Positions 1 to 13,900 of a stretch of DNA of 64,000 nt are shown here, in pieces. The stretch comes from Lamellibrachia columna (lineage: Eukaryota; Annelida; Polychaeta; Sabellida; Siboglinidae), in NCBI GenBank assembly GCA_963662155.1, contig OY759274.1, positions 46,237,565 to 46,301,564 of the forward strand, written 5' to 3'. Under the pieces are notes generated by a model. It was not told where the DNA came from and ran no database searches. It saw only the letters and a list, made by a program, of their open reading frames with translations. The translations under genes and the position numbers were made by a program. Positions within the stretch are counted from its first letter, which is position 1, and every line of letters starts with the position of its first letter.

Positions 1-354
1 AACTTGTTCGTCTAGCCTTTACTCGACAACGACTATTAATGTCAACTAGTTCGTCTAGCGTCTACTCGACAACGACTATTAATTTCAACTAGTTCGTCTA
101 GCGGCTACTTGTCAATGACTATTAATGTCAATTAGTTCATCTAGCGTTTAATCGACAATGACTATTAATGTCAACTAGTTCGTCTAGCGTCTACTCGACA
201 ACGACTATTAATGTCAACTAGTTCGTCTAGCGTCTACTCGACAACGACTATTAATGTCAACTAGTTCGTCTATCCTCTACCCGACAACTACTATTAATGT
301 CAACTAGTTCGTCTCTCGTCTATTCGACAACGACTATTAATGTCAACTAGTTCG

Positions 355-3300
355 TCTAGCGTCTACTCGACAAATACTATTAATGTCAATTAGTTCGTCT
401 AGTGTCTACTCGACAAAGACTGTTAATGTCAACTAGTTCGTCTCGCGGCTACTCGACAACGACTACTAATGTCAACTAGTTCGTCTAGCGGCTACTCGAC
501 AACGACTGTTAATGTCAACTAGTTCGTCTAGCGGCTACTCGACAACGACTGTTAATGTCAACTAGTTCGTCTAGCGGCTACTCGACAACGACTGTTAATG
601 TCAACTAGTTCGTCTAGCGGTTACTCGAAAACGACTGTTAATGTCAACTAGTTCGCCTAGCGGCTACTCGACAAAGACTGTTAATGTCAACTACTTCGTC
701 TAGCGGCTACTCGAAAACGACTGTTAATGTCAACTAGTTCGTGTAGCGGCTACTCGACAACGACTATTAATGTCAACTAGTTCGTGTAGTGTCTACTCGA
801 CAACGACTATTAATGTCAACTAGTTCGTCTAGCGTCTACTCGATAACGACTATTAATGTCAACTAGTTCGTGTAGCGTCTACTCGGCAACGACTATTAAT
901 GTCAACTAGTTCGTCTATCCTCTACTCGACAACTACTATTAATTTCAACTAGTTCGTCTAGCGGCTACTTGTCAATGACTATTAATGTCAATTAGTTCAT
1001 CTAGCGTTTACTCGACAATGACTATTAATGTGAACTAGTTCGTCTAGCGTCTACTCGACAACGACTATTAATGTCAACTAGTTCGTCTAGCGTCTACTCG
1101 ACAACGACTATTAATGTCAACTAGTTCGTCTATCCTCTACCCGACAACTACTATTAATGTCAACTAGTTCGTCTCGCGTCTACTCGACAACGATTGTTAA
1201 TGTCAACTAGTTCGTCTCGCGTCCAATCGACAACGACTATTAATGTCAACTAGTTCGTCTAGCCTCTACTCGACAACGACTATTAATGTCAACTAGTTCG
1301 TCTAGCGTCTACTCGACAACGACTATTAATTTCAACTAGTTCGTCTAGCGGCTACTTGTCAATGACTATTAATGTCAATTAGTTCATCTAGCGTTTACTC
1401 GACAATGACTATTAATGTCAACTAGTTCGTCTAGCGTCTACTCGACAACGACTATTAATGTCAACTAGTTCGTCTAGCGTCTACTCGACAACGACTATTA
1501 ATGTCAACTAGTTCGTCTATCCTCTACCCGACAACTACTATTAATGTCAACTAGTTCGTCTCGCGTCTACTCGACAACGACTGTTAATGTCAACTAGTTC
1601 GTCTAGCGGCTACTCGACAACGACTGTTAATGTCAACTAGTTCGTCTAGCGGTTACTCGAAAACGACTGTTAATGTCAACTAGTTCGCCTAGCGGCTACT
1701 CGACAACGACTGTTAATGTCAACTAGTTCGTCTAGCGGCTACTCGACAACGACTGTTAATGTCAACTAGTTCGTCTAGCGGCTACTCGAAAACGACTGTT
1801 AATGTCAACTAGTTCGTCTAGCGGTTACTCGAAAACGACTGTTAATGTCAACTAGTTCGCCTAGCGGCTACTCGACATCGACTGTTAATGTCAACTACTT
1901 CGTCTAGCGGCTACTCGAAAACGACTGTTAATGTCAACTAGTTCGTGTAGCGGCTACTCGACAACGACTATTAATGTCAACTAGTTCGTGTAGTGTCTAC
2001 TCGACAACGACTATTAATGTCAACTAGTTCGTCTAGCGTCTACTCGATAACGACTATTAATGTCAACTAGTTCGTGTAGCGTCTACTCGGCAACGACTAT
2101 TAATGTCAACTAGTTCGTCTATCCCCTACTCGACAACTACTATTAATTTCAACTAGTTCGTCTAGCGGCTACTTGTCAATGACTATTAATGTCAATTAGT
2201 TCATCTAGCGTTTACTCGACAATGACTATTAATGTGAACTAGTTCGTCTAGCGTCTACTCGACAACGACTATTAATGTCAACTAGTTCGTCTAGCGTCTA
2301 CTCGACAACGACTATTAATGTCAACTAGTTCGTCTATCCTCTACCCGACAACTACTATTAATGTCAACTAGTTCGTCTCGCGTCTACTCGACAACGATTG
2401 TTAAAGTCAACTAGTTCGTCTCGCGTCCAATCGACAACGACTATTAATGTCAACTAGTTCGTCTAGCCTCTACTCGACAACGACTATTAATGTCAACTAG
2501 TTCGTCTATCCTCTACTCGACAACTACTATTAATGTCAACTAGTTCGTCTCGCGTCTACTCGACAACGACTATTAATGTCAACTAGTTCGTCTAGCGTCC
2601 ACGCGACAACGACTATTAATGTCAAATTTTTCGTCTAGCGTCTACTCGACAACGACTATTAATGTCAACTATTTCGTCTAGCGTCTACTCGTCAACGACT
2701 ATTAATGTCATCTAGTTCTTCTAGCGTCTACTCGTCAACGACTATTAATGTCAACTTGTTCGTCTAGCGTCTACTCGACAACGACTATTAATGTTAACTA
2801 ATTCGTCTAGCGTCTACTCGTCAACGACTATTAATGTCAACTAGTTCATCTAGCATCTACTCGACAACGACTATTAATGTCAACTAGTTCGTGTAGTGTC
2901 TACTCGACAACTAGTATTAATGTCAACTAGTTCGTCTAGAGTCTACTCGTCAATGACTATTAATGTCAACTAGTTCGTCTAGCCTCTACTCGACAACGAC
3001 TATTAATGTCAACTAGTTCGTCTAGCCTCTACTCGACAACGACTATTAATGTCAACTAGTTCGTCTAGCGTCTACTCGACAACGACTATTAATGTCAACT
3101 AGTTCGTCTATCCTCTACCCGACAACTACTATTAATGTCAACTAGTTCGTCTCGCGTCTATTCGACAACGACTATTAATGTCAACTAGTTCGTCTAGCGT
3201 CTACTCGTCAACGACTATTAATGTCAACAAGTTCGTCTCGCGTCTAGTCGACAACTACTATTAATGTCAATTAGTTCGTCTAGCGTCTACTCGACAACGA

Positions 3301-6300
3301 CTGTTAATGTCAACTAGTTCGTCTAGCGGCTACTCGACAACGACAGTTAATGTCAACTTGTTCGTCTAGCGGCTACTCGACAACAACTGTTAATGTCAAC
3401 TAGGTCGCCTAGCGGCTACTCGACAATGACTGTTAATGTCAACTAGTTCGTCTAGCGGCTACTCGACAACGACTGTTAATGTCAACTAGTTCGTCTAGCG
3501 TCTACTCGACAAATACTATTAATGTCAATTAGTTCGTCTAGTGTCTACTCGACAAAGACTGTTAATGTCAACTAGTTCGTCTCGCGGCTACTCGACAACG
3601 ACTACTAATGTCAACTAGTTCGTCTAGCGGCTACTCGACAACGTCTGTTAATGTCAACTAGTTCGTCTAGCGGCTACTCGACAACGACTGTTAATGTCAA
3701 CTAGTTCGTCTAGCGGCTACTCGACAACGACTGTTAAAGTCAACTAGTTCGTCTAGCGGTTACTCGAAAACGACTGTTAATGTCAACTAGTTCGCCTAGC
3801 GGCTACTCGACAAAGACTGTTAATGTCAACTACTTCGTCTAGCGGCTACTCGAAAACGACTGTTAATGTCAACTAGTTCGTGTAGCGGCTACTCGACAAC
3901 GACTATTAATGTCAACTATTTCGTGTAGTGTCTACTCGACAACGACTATTAATGTCAACTAGTTCGTCTAGCGTCTACTCGATAACGACTATTAATGTCA
4001 ACTAGTTCGTGTAGCGTCTACTCGGCAACGACTATTAATGTCAACTAGTTCGTCTATCCTCTACTCGACAACTACTATTAATTTCAACTATTTCGTCTAG
4101 CGGCTACTTGTCAATGACTATTAATGTCAATTAGTTCATCTAGCGTTTACTCGACAATGACTATTAATGTGAACTAGTTCGTCTAGCGTCTACTCGACAA
4201 CGACTATTAATGTCAACTAGTTCGTCTAGCGTCTACTCGACAACGACTATTAATGTCAACTAGTTCGTCTATCCTCTACCCGACAACTACTATTAATGTC
4301 AACTAGTTCGTCTCGCGTCTACTCGACAACGATTGTTAATGTCAACTAGTTCGTCTCGCGTCCAATCGACAACGACTTTTAATGTCAACTAGTTCGCCTA
4401 GCCTCTACTCGACAACGACTATTAATGTCAACTAGTTCGTCTAGCGTCTACTCGACAACGACTATTAATTTCAACTAGTTCGTCTAGCGGCTACTTGTCA
4501 ATGACTATTAATGTCAATTAGTTCATCTAGCGTTTACTCGACAATGACTATTAATGTCAACTAGTTCGTCTAGCGTCTACTCGACAACGACTATTAATGT
4601 CAACTAGTTCGTCTAGCGTCTACTCGACAACGACTATTAATGTCAACTAGTTCGTCTATCCTCTACCCGACAACTACTATTAATGTCAACTAGTTCGTCT
4701 CGCGTCTACTCGACAACGACTGTTAATGTCAACTAGTTCGTCTAGCGGCTACTCGACAACGACTGTTAATGTCAACTAGTTCGTCTAGCGGTTACTCGAA
4801 AACGACTGTTAATGTCAACTAGTTCGCCTAGCGGCTACTCGACAACGACTGTTAATGTCAACTAGTTCGTCTAGCGGCTACTCGACAACGACTGTTAATG
4901 TCAACTAGTTCGTCTAGCGGCTACTCGAAAACGACTGTTAATGTCAACTAGTTCGTCTAGCGGTTACTCGAAAACGACTGTTAATGTCAACTAGTTCGCC
5001 TAGCGGCTACTCGACAACGACTGTTAATGTCAACTACTTCGTCTAGCGGCTACTCGAAAACGACTATTAATGTCAACTAGTTCGTGTAGCGTCTACTCGG
5101 CAACGACTATTAATGTCAACTAGTTCGTCTATCCCCTACTCGACAACTACTATTAATTTCAACTAGTTCGTCTAGCGGCTACTTGTCAATGACTATTAAT
5201 GTCAATTAGTTCATCTAGCGTTTACTCGACAATGACTATTAATGTGAACTAGTTCGTCTAGCGTCTACTCGACAACGACTATTAATGTCAACTAGTTCGT
5301 CTAGCGTCTACTCGACAACGACTATTAATGTCAACTAGTTCGTCTATCCTCTACCCGACAACTACTATTAATGTCAACTAGTTCGTCTCGCGTCTACTCG
5401 ACAACGATTGTTAAAGTCAACTAGTTCGTCTCGCGTCCAATCGACAACGACTATTAATGTCAACTAGTTCGTCTAGCCTCTACTCGACAACGACTATTAA
5501 TGTCAACTAGTTCGTCTATCCTCTACTCGACAACTACTATTAATGTCAACTAGTTCGTCTCGCGTCTACTCGACAACGACTATTAATGTCAACTAGTTCG
5601 TCTAGCGTCCACGCGACAACGACTATTAATGTCAAATTTTTCGTCTAGCGTCTACTCGACAACGACTATTAATGTCAACTATTTCGTCTAGCGTCTACTC
5701 GTCAACGACTATTAATGTCATCTAGTTCTTCTAGCGTCTACTCGTCAACGACTATTAATGTCAACTTGTTCGTCTAGCGTCTACTCGACAACGACTATTA
5801 ATGTTAACTAATTCGTCTAGCGTCTACTCGTCAACGACTATTAATGTCAACTAGTTCATCTAGCATCTACTCGACAACGACTATTAATGTCAACTAGTTC
5901 GTGTAGTGTCTACTCGACAACTAGTATTAATGTCAACTAGTTCGTCTAGAGTCTACTCGTCAATGACTATTAATGTCAACTAGTTCGTCTAGCCTCTACT
6001 CGACAACGACTATTAATGTCAACTAGTTCGTCTAGCCTCTACTCGACAACGACTATTAATGTCACCTAGTTCGTCTAGCGTCTACTCGACAACGACTATT
6101 AATGTCAACTAGTTCGTCTATCCTCTACCCGACAACTACTATTAATGTCAACTAGTTCGTCTCGCGTCTATTCGACAACATCTATTAATGTCAACAAGTT
6201 CGTCTCGCGTCTAGTCGACAACTACTATTAATGTCAATTAGTTCGTCTAGCGTCTACTCGACAACGACTGTTAATGTCAACTAGTTCGTCTAGCGGCTAC

Positions 6301-7907
6301 TCGACAACGACAGTTAATGTCAACTTGTTCGTCTAGCGGCTGCTCGACAACAACTGTTAATGTCAACTAGGTCGCCTAGCGGCTACTCGACAATGACTGT
6401 TAATGTCAACTAGTTCGTCTAGCGGCTACTCGACAACGACTGTTAATGTCAACTAGTTCGTCTAGCGTCTACTCGACAAATACTATTAATGTCAATTAGT
6501 TCGTCTAGTGTCTACTCGACAAAGACTGTTAATGTCAACTAGTTCGTCTCGCGGCTACTCGACAACGACTACTAATGTCAACTAGTTCGTCTAGCGGCTA
6601 CTCGACAACGTCTGTTAATGTCAACTAGTTCGTCTAGCGGCTACTCGACAACGACTGTTAATGTCAACTAGTTCGTCTAGCGGCTACTCGACAACGACTG
6701 TTAATGTCAACTAGTTCGTCTAGCGGTTACTCGAAAACGACTGTTAATGTCAACTAGTTCGCCTAGCGGCTACTCGACAAAGACTGTTAATGTCAACTAC
6801 TTCGTCTAGCGGCTACTCGAAAACGACTGTTAATGTCAACTAGTTCGTGTAGCGGCTTCTCGACAACGACTATTAATGTCAACTATTTCGTGTAGTGTCT
6901 ACTCGACAACGACTATTAATGTCAACTAGTTCGTCTAGCGTCTACTCGATAACGACTATTAATGTCAACTAGTTCGTGTAGCGTCTACTCGGCAACGACT
7001 ATTAATGTCAACTAGTTCGTCTATCCTCTACTCGACAACTACTATTAATTTCAACTAGTTCGTCTAGCGGCTACTCGACAACGTCTGTTAATGTCAACTA
7101 GTTCGTCTAGCGGCTACTCGACAACGACTGTTAATGTCAACTAGTTCGTCTAGCGGCTACTCGACAACGACTGTTAATGTCAACTGGTTCGTCTAGCGGT
7201 TACTCGAAAACGACTGTTAATGTCAACTAGTTCGCCTAGCGGCTACTCGACAAAGACTGTTAATGTCAACTACTTCGTCTAGCGGCTACTCGAAAACGAC
7301 TGTTAATGTCAACTAGTTCGTGTAGCGGCTACTCGACAACGACTATTAATGTCAACTATTTCGTGTAGTGTCTACTCGACAACGACTATTAATGTCAACT
7401 AGTTCGTCTAGCGTCTACTCGATAACGACTATTAATGTCAACTAGTTCGTGTAGCGTCTACTCGGCAACGACTATTAATGTCAACTAGTTCGTCTATCCT
7501 CTACTCGACAACTACTATTAATTTCAACTAGTTCGTCTAGCGGCTACTTGTCAATGACTATTAATGTCAATTAGTTCATCTAGCGTTTACTCGACAATGA
7601 CTATTAATGTGAACTAGTTCGTCTAGCGTCTACTCGACAACGACTATTAATGTCAACTAGTTCGTCTAGCGTCTACTCGACAACGACTATTAATGTCAAC
7701 TAGTTCGTCTATCCTCTACCCGACAACTACTATTAATGTCAACTAGTTCGTCTCGCGTCTACTCGACAACGATTGTTAATGTCAACTAGTTCGTCTCGCG
7801 TCCAATCGACAACGACTTTTAATGTCAACTAGTTCGTCTAGCCTCTACTCGACAACGACTATTAATGTCAACTAGTTCGTCTAGCGTCTACTCGACAACG
7901 ACTATTA
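355..7907. repeat. Higher-order repeat zone 1: 73-monomer (3,139 bp) unit, about 2.5 copies
   Basis: The linked variants GACAAATAC followed by TAGTGTCTACTCGACAAAG start at 355, 3,494 and 6,461. The first spacing is 3,139 bp (73 x 43). The second is 2,967 bp (69 x 43), because copy 2 lost three monomers near 5,060 and one near 6,180. The ATCCCCTACT variant at 2,121 and 5,131 (offset 3,010) and the unique GTCCACGCGAC at 2,597 and 5,607 confirm the alignment. Copy 3 fades out after about 7,900. Boundaries are approximate. Confidence 0.85.
6580..7525. repeat. 11-monomer (473 bp) local tandem duplication
   Basis: 6,580-7,052 and 7,053-7,525 carry the same monomer series. It includes the rare ACGTCTGTTA at 6,608 and 7,081 and GACAAAGACTGTT followed by CAACTACTTCG in both. 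The offset is exactly 473 bp. It lies inside the third copy of the 3.1-kb unit and raises the offset to copy 2 from 2,967 to 3,440 bp. Confidence 0.85.
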
Positions 7908-10900
7908 ATTTCAACTAGTTCGTCTAGCGGCTACTTGTCAATGACTATTAATGTCAATTAGTTCATCTAGCGTTTACTCGACAATGACTATTAATGTCAA
8001 CTAGTTCGTCTAGCGTCTACTCGACAACGACTATTAATGTCAACTAGTTCGTCTAGCGTCTACTCGACAACGACTATTAATGTCAACTAGTTCGTCTATC
8101 CTCTACCCGACAACTACTATTAATGTCAACTAGTTCGTCTCGCGTCTACTCGACAACGATTGTTAAAGTCAACTAGTTCGTCTCGCGTCCAATCGACAAC
8201 GACTATTAATGTCAACTAGTTCGTCTAGCCTCTACTCGACAACGACTATTAATGTCAACTAGTTCGTCTATCCTCTACTCGACAACTATTATTAATGTCA
8301 ACTAGTTCGTCTCGCGTCTACTCGACAACGACTATTAATGTCAACTAGTTCGTCTATCCTCTACACGACAACTACTATTAATGTCAACTAGTTCGTCTCG
8401 CGTCTACTCGACATCGATTGTTAATGTCAACTAGTTCGTCTCGCGTCCAATCGACAACGACTATTAATGTCAACTAGTTCGTCTAGCCTCTACTCGACAA
8501 CGACTATTAATGTCAACTAGTTCGTCTAGCGTCTACTCGACAACGACTATTAATTTCAACTAGTTCGTCTAGCGGCTACTTGTCAATGACTATTAATGTC
8601 AATTAGTTCATCTAGCGTTTACTCGACAATGACTATTAATGTCAACTAGTTCGTCTAGCGTCTACTTGACAACGACTATTAATGTCAACTAGTTCGTCTA
8701 GCGTCTACTCGACAACGACTATTAATGTCAACTAGTTCGTCTATCCTCTACCCGACAACTACTATTAATGTCAACTAGTTCGTCTAGCCTCTACTCGACA
8801 ACGACTATTAATGTCAACTAATTCGTCAAGCGTCTACTCGTCAACGACTATTAATGTCAACTAGTTCGTCTCGCGTCTAGTCGACAACTACTATTAATGT
8901 CAATTAGTTCGTCTAGCGTCTACTCGACAACGACTGTTAATGTCAACTAGTTCGTCTAGCGGCAACTCGACAACGACTGTTAATGTCAACTAGTTCGTCC
9001 AGCGCCTAATCGACAACAACTGTTAATGTCAACTAGATCGTCTAGCGGCTACTCGACAACGACTGTTAATGTCAACTAGTTCGTCTAGCGGCTACTCGAC
9101 AACGACTATTAATGTCAAATTGTTCGTCTAGCGTCTACTCGACAACGACTATTAATGTCAACTATTTCGTCTAGCGTCTACTCGTCAACGACTATTAATG
9201 TCATCTAGTTCGTCTAGCGTCTACTCGTCAACGACTATTAATGTCAACTTGTTCGTCTAGCGTCTACTCGACAACGACTATTAATGTTAACTAATTCGTC
9301 TAGCGTCTACTCGTCAACGACTATTAATGTCAACTAGTTCATCTAGCGTCTACTCGACAACGACTATTAATGTCAACTAGTTCGTGTAGTGTCTACTCGA
9401 CAACTAGTATTAATGTCAACTAGTTCGTCTAGAGTCTACTCGTCAATGACTATTAATGTCAACTAGTTCGTCTAGCCTCTACTCGACAACGACTATTAAT
9501 GTCAACTAGTTCGTCTAGCCTCTACTCAACAACGACTATTAATGTCAACTAGTTCGTCTAGCGTCTACTCGACAACGACTATTAATTTCAACTAGTTCGT
9601 CTAGCGGCTACTTGTCAATGACTATTAATGTCAATTAGTTCATCTAGCGTTTACTCGACAATGACTATTAATGTCAACTAGTTCGTCTAGCGTCTACTCG
9701 ACAACGACTATTAATGTCAACTAGTTCGTCTAGCGTCTACTCGACAACGACTATTAATGTCAACTAGTTCGTCTATCCTCTACCCGACAACTACTATTAA
9801 TGTCAACTAGTTCGTCTAGTGTCTACTCGACAACGACTGTTAATGTCAACTAGTTCGTCTTGCGGCTACTCGACAACGACTGTTAATGTCAACTAGTTCG
9901 TCTAGCGGTTACTCGAAAACGACTGTTAATGTCAACTAGTTCGCCTAGCGGCTACTCGACAACGACTGTTAATGTCAACTAGTTCGTCTAGCGGCTACTC
10001 GACAACGACTGTTAATGTCAACTAGTTCGTCTAGTGTCTACTCGACAACGACTGTTAATGTCAACTAGTTCGTCTTGCGGCTACTCGACAACGACTGTTA
10101 ATGTCAACTAGTTCGTCTAGCGGTTACTCGAAAACGACTGTTAATGTCAACTAGTTCGCCTAGCGGCTACTCGACAACGACTGTTAATGTCAACTAGTTC
10201 GTCTAGCGGCTACTCGACAACGACTGTTAATGTCAACTAGTTCGTCTAGCGGCTACTCGAAAACGACTGTTAATGTCAACTAGTTCGTCTAGCGGTTACT
10301 CGAAAACGACTGTTAATGTCAACTAGTTCGCCTAGCGGCTACTCGACAACGACTGTTAATGTCAACTACTTCGTCTAGCGGCTACTCGAAAACGACTGTT
10401 AATGTCAACTAGTTCGTGTAGCGGCTACTCGACAACGACTATTAATGTCAACTAGTTCGTGTAGTGTCTACTCGACAACGACTATTAATGTCAACTAGTT
10501 CGTCTAGCGTCTACTCGATAACGACTATTAATGTCAACTAGTTCGTGTAGCGTCTACTCGGCAACGACTATTAATGTCAACTAGTTCGTCTATCCTCTAC
10601 TCGACAACTACTATTAATTTCAACTAGTTCGTCTAGCGGCTACTTGTCAATGACTATTAATGTCAATTAGTTAATCTAGCGTTTACTCGACAATGACTAT
10701 TAATGTGAACTAGTTCGTCTAGCGTCTACTCGACAACGACTATTAATGTCAACTAGTTCGTCTAGCGTCTACTCGACAACGACTATTAATGTCAACTAGT
10801 TCGTCTATCCTCTACCCGACAACTACTATTAATGTCAACTAGTTCGTCTCGCGTCTACTCGACAACGATTGTTAATGTCAACTAGTTCGTCTCGCGTCCA

Positions 10901-13900
10901 ATCGACAACGACTATTAATGTCAACTAGTTCGTCTAGCCTTTACTCGACAACGACTATTAATGTCAACTAGTTCGTCTAGCGTCTACTCGACAACGACTA
11001 TTAATTTCAACTAGTTCGTCTAGCGGCTACTTGTCAATGACTATTAATGTCAATTAGTTCATCTAGCGTTTAATCGACAATGACTATTAATGTCAACTAG
11101 TTCGTCTAGCGTCTACTCGACAACGACTATTAATGTCAACTAGTTCGTCTAGCGTCTACTCGACAACGACTATTAATGTCAACTAGTTCGTCAATCCTCT
11201 ACCCGACAACTACTATTAATGTCAACTAGTTCGTCTCGCGTCTATTCGACAACGACTATTAATGTCAACTAGTTCGTCTCGCGTCCACTCGACAACGACT
11301 ATTAATGTCAACTAGTTCGTCTCGCGTCCACTCGACAACGACTATTAATGTCAATTAGTTCGTCTGGCCTCTACTCGTCAACTACTATTAATGTCAATTA
11401 GTTCGTCTAGCGTCTACTCGACAACGACTGTTAATGTCAACTAGTTCGTCTAGCGGCTACTCGACAACGACTGTTAATGTCAACTTGTTCGTCTAGCGGC
11501 TACTCGAAAACAACTGTTAATGTCAACTAGTTCGTCTAGCGGCTACTCGACAATGACTGTTAATGTCAACTAGTTCGTCTAGCGGCTACTCGACAACGAC
11601 TGTTAATGTCAACTAGTTCGTCTAGCGTCTACTCGAAAAATACTATTAATGTCAATTAGTTCGTCTAGTGTCTACTCGACAAAGACTGTTAATGTCAACT
11701 AGTTCGTCTCGCTGCTACTCGACAACGACTACTAATGTCAACTAGTTCGTCTAGCGGCTACTCGACAACGACTGTTAATGTCAACTAGTTCGTCTAGCGG
11801 CTACTCGACAACGACTGTTAATGTCAACTAGTTCGTCTAGCGGCTACTCGACAACGACTGTTAATGTCAACTAGTTCGTCTAGCGGTTACTCGAAAACGA
11901 CTGTTAATGTCAACTAGTTCGCCTAGCGGCTACTCGACAACGACTGTTAATGTCAACTAGTTCGTCTAGCGTCTACTCGATAACGACTATTAATGTCAAC
12001 TAGTTCGTGTAGCGTCTACTCGGCAACGACTATTAATGTCAACTAGTTCGTCTATCCTCTACTCGACAACTACTATTAATTTCAACTAGTTCGTCTAGCG
12101 GCTACTTGTCAATGACTATTAATGTCAATTAGTTCATCTAGCGTTTACTCGACAATGACTATTAATGTGAACTAGTTCGTCTAGCGTCTACTCGACAACG
12201 ACTATTAATGTCAACTAGTTCGTCTAGCGTCTACTCGACAACGACTATTAATGTCAACTAGTTCGTCTATCCTCTACCCGACAACTACTATTAATGTCAA
12301 CTAGTTCGTCTCGCGTCTACTCGACAACGATTGTTAATGTCAACTAGTTCGTCTCGCGTCCAATCGACAACGACTTTTAATGTCAACTAGTTCGTCTAGC
12401 CTCTACTCGACAACGACTATTAATGTCAACTAGTTCGTCTAGCGTCTACTCGACAACGACTATTAATTTCAACTAGTTCGTCTAGCGGCTACTTGTCAAT
12501 GACTATTAATGTCAATTAGTTCATCTAGCGTTTACTCGACAATGACTATTAATGTCAACTAGTTCGTCTAGCGTCTACTCGACAACGACTATTAATGTCA
12601 ACTAGTTCGTCTAGCGTCTACTCGACAACGACTATTAATGTCAACTAGTTCGTCTATCCTCTACCCGACAACTACTATTAATGTCAACTAGTTCGTCTCG
12701 CGTCTACTCGACAACGACTGTTAATGTCAACTAGTTCGTCTAGCGGCTACTCGACAACGACTGTTAATGTCAACTAGTTCGTCTAGCGGTTACTCGAAAA
12801 CGACTGTTAATGTCAATTAGTTCGCCTAGCGGCTACTCGACAACGACTGTTAATGTCAACTAGTTCGTCTAGCGGCTACTCGACAACGACTGTTAATGTC
12901 AACTAGTTCGTCTAGCGGCTACTCGAAAACGACTGTTAATGTCAACTAGTTCGTCTAGCGGTTACTCGAAAACGACTGTTAATGTCAACTAGTTCGCCTA
13001 GCGGCTACTCGACAACTACTGTTAATGTCAACTACTTCGTCTAGCGGCTACTCGAAAACGACTGTTAATGTCAACTATTTCGTGTAGCGGCTACTCGACA
13101 ACGACTATTAATGTCAACTAGTTCGTGTAGTGTCTACTCGACAACGACTATTAATGTCAACTAGTTCGTCTAGCGTCTACTCGATAACGACTATTAATGT
13201 CAACTAGTTCGTGTAGCGTCTACTCGGCAACGACTATTAATGTCAACTAGTTCGTCTATCCTCTACTCGACAACTACTATTAATTTCAACTAGTTCGTCT
13301 AGCGGCTACTTGTCAATGACTATTAATGTCAATTAGTTCATCTAGCGTTTACTCGACAATGACTATTAATGTCAACTAGTTCGTCTAGCGTCTACTCGAC
13401 AACGACTATTAATGTCAACTAGTTCGTCTAGCGTCTACTCGACAACGACTATTAATGTCAACTAGTTCGTCTATCCTCTACCGGACAACTACTATTAATG
13501 TCAACTAGTTCGTCTCGCGTCTACTCGACAACGATTGTTAAAGTCAACTAGTTCGTCTCGCGTCCAATCGACAACGACTATTAATGTCAACTAGTTCGTC
13601 TAGCCTCTACTCGACAACGACTATTAATGTCAACTAGTTCGTCTATCCTCTACTCGACAACTACTATTAATGTCAACTAGTTCGTCTCGCGTCTACTCGA
13701 CAACGACTATTAATGTCAACTAGTTCGTCTATCCTCTACACGACAACTACTATTAATGTCAACTAGTTCGTCTCGCGTCTACTCGACATCGATTGTTAAT
13801 GTCAACTAGTTCGTCTCGCGTCCAATCGACAACGACTATTAATGTCAACTAGTTCGTCTAGCCTCTACTCGACAACGACTATTAATGTCAACTAGTTCGT

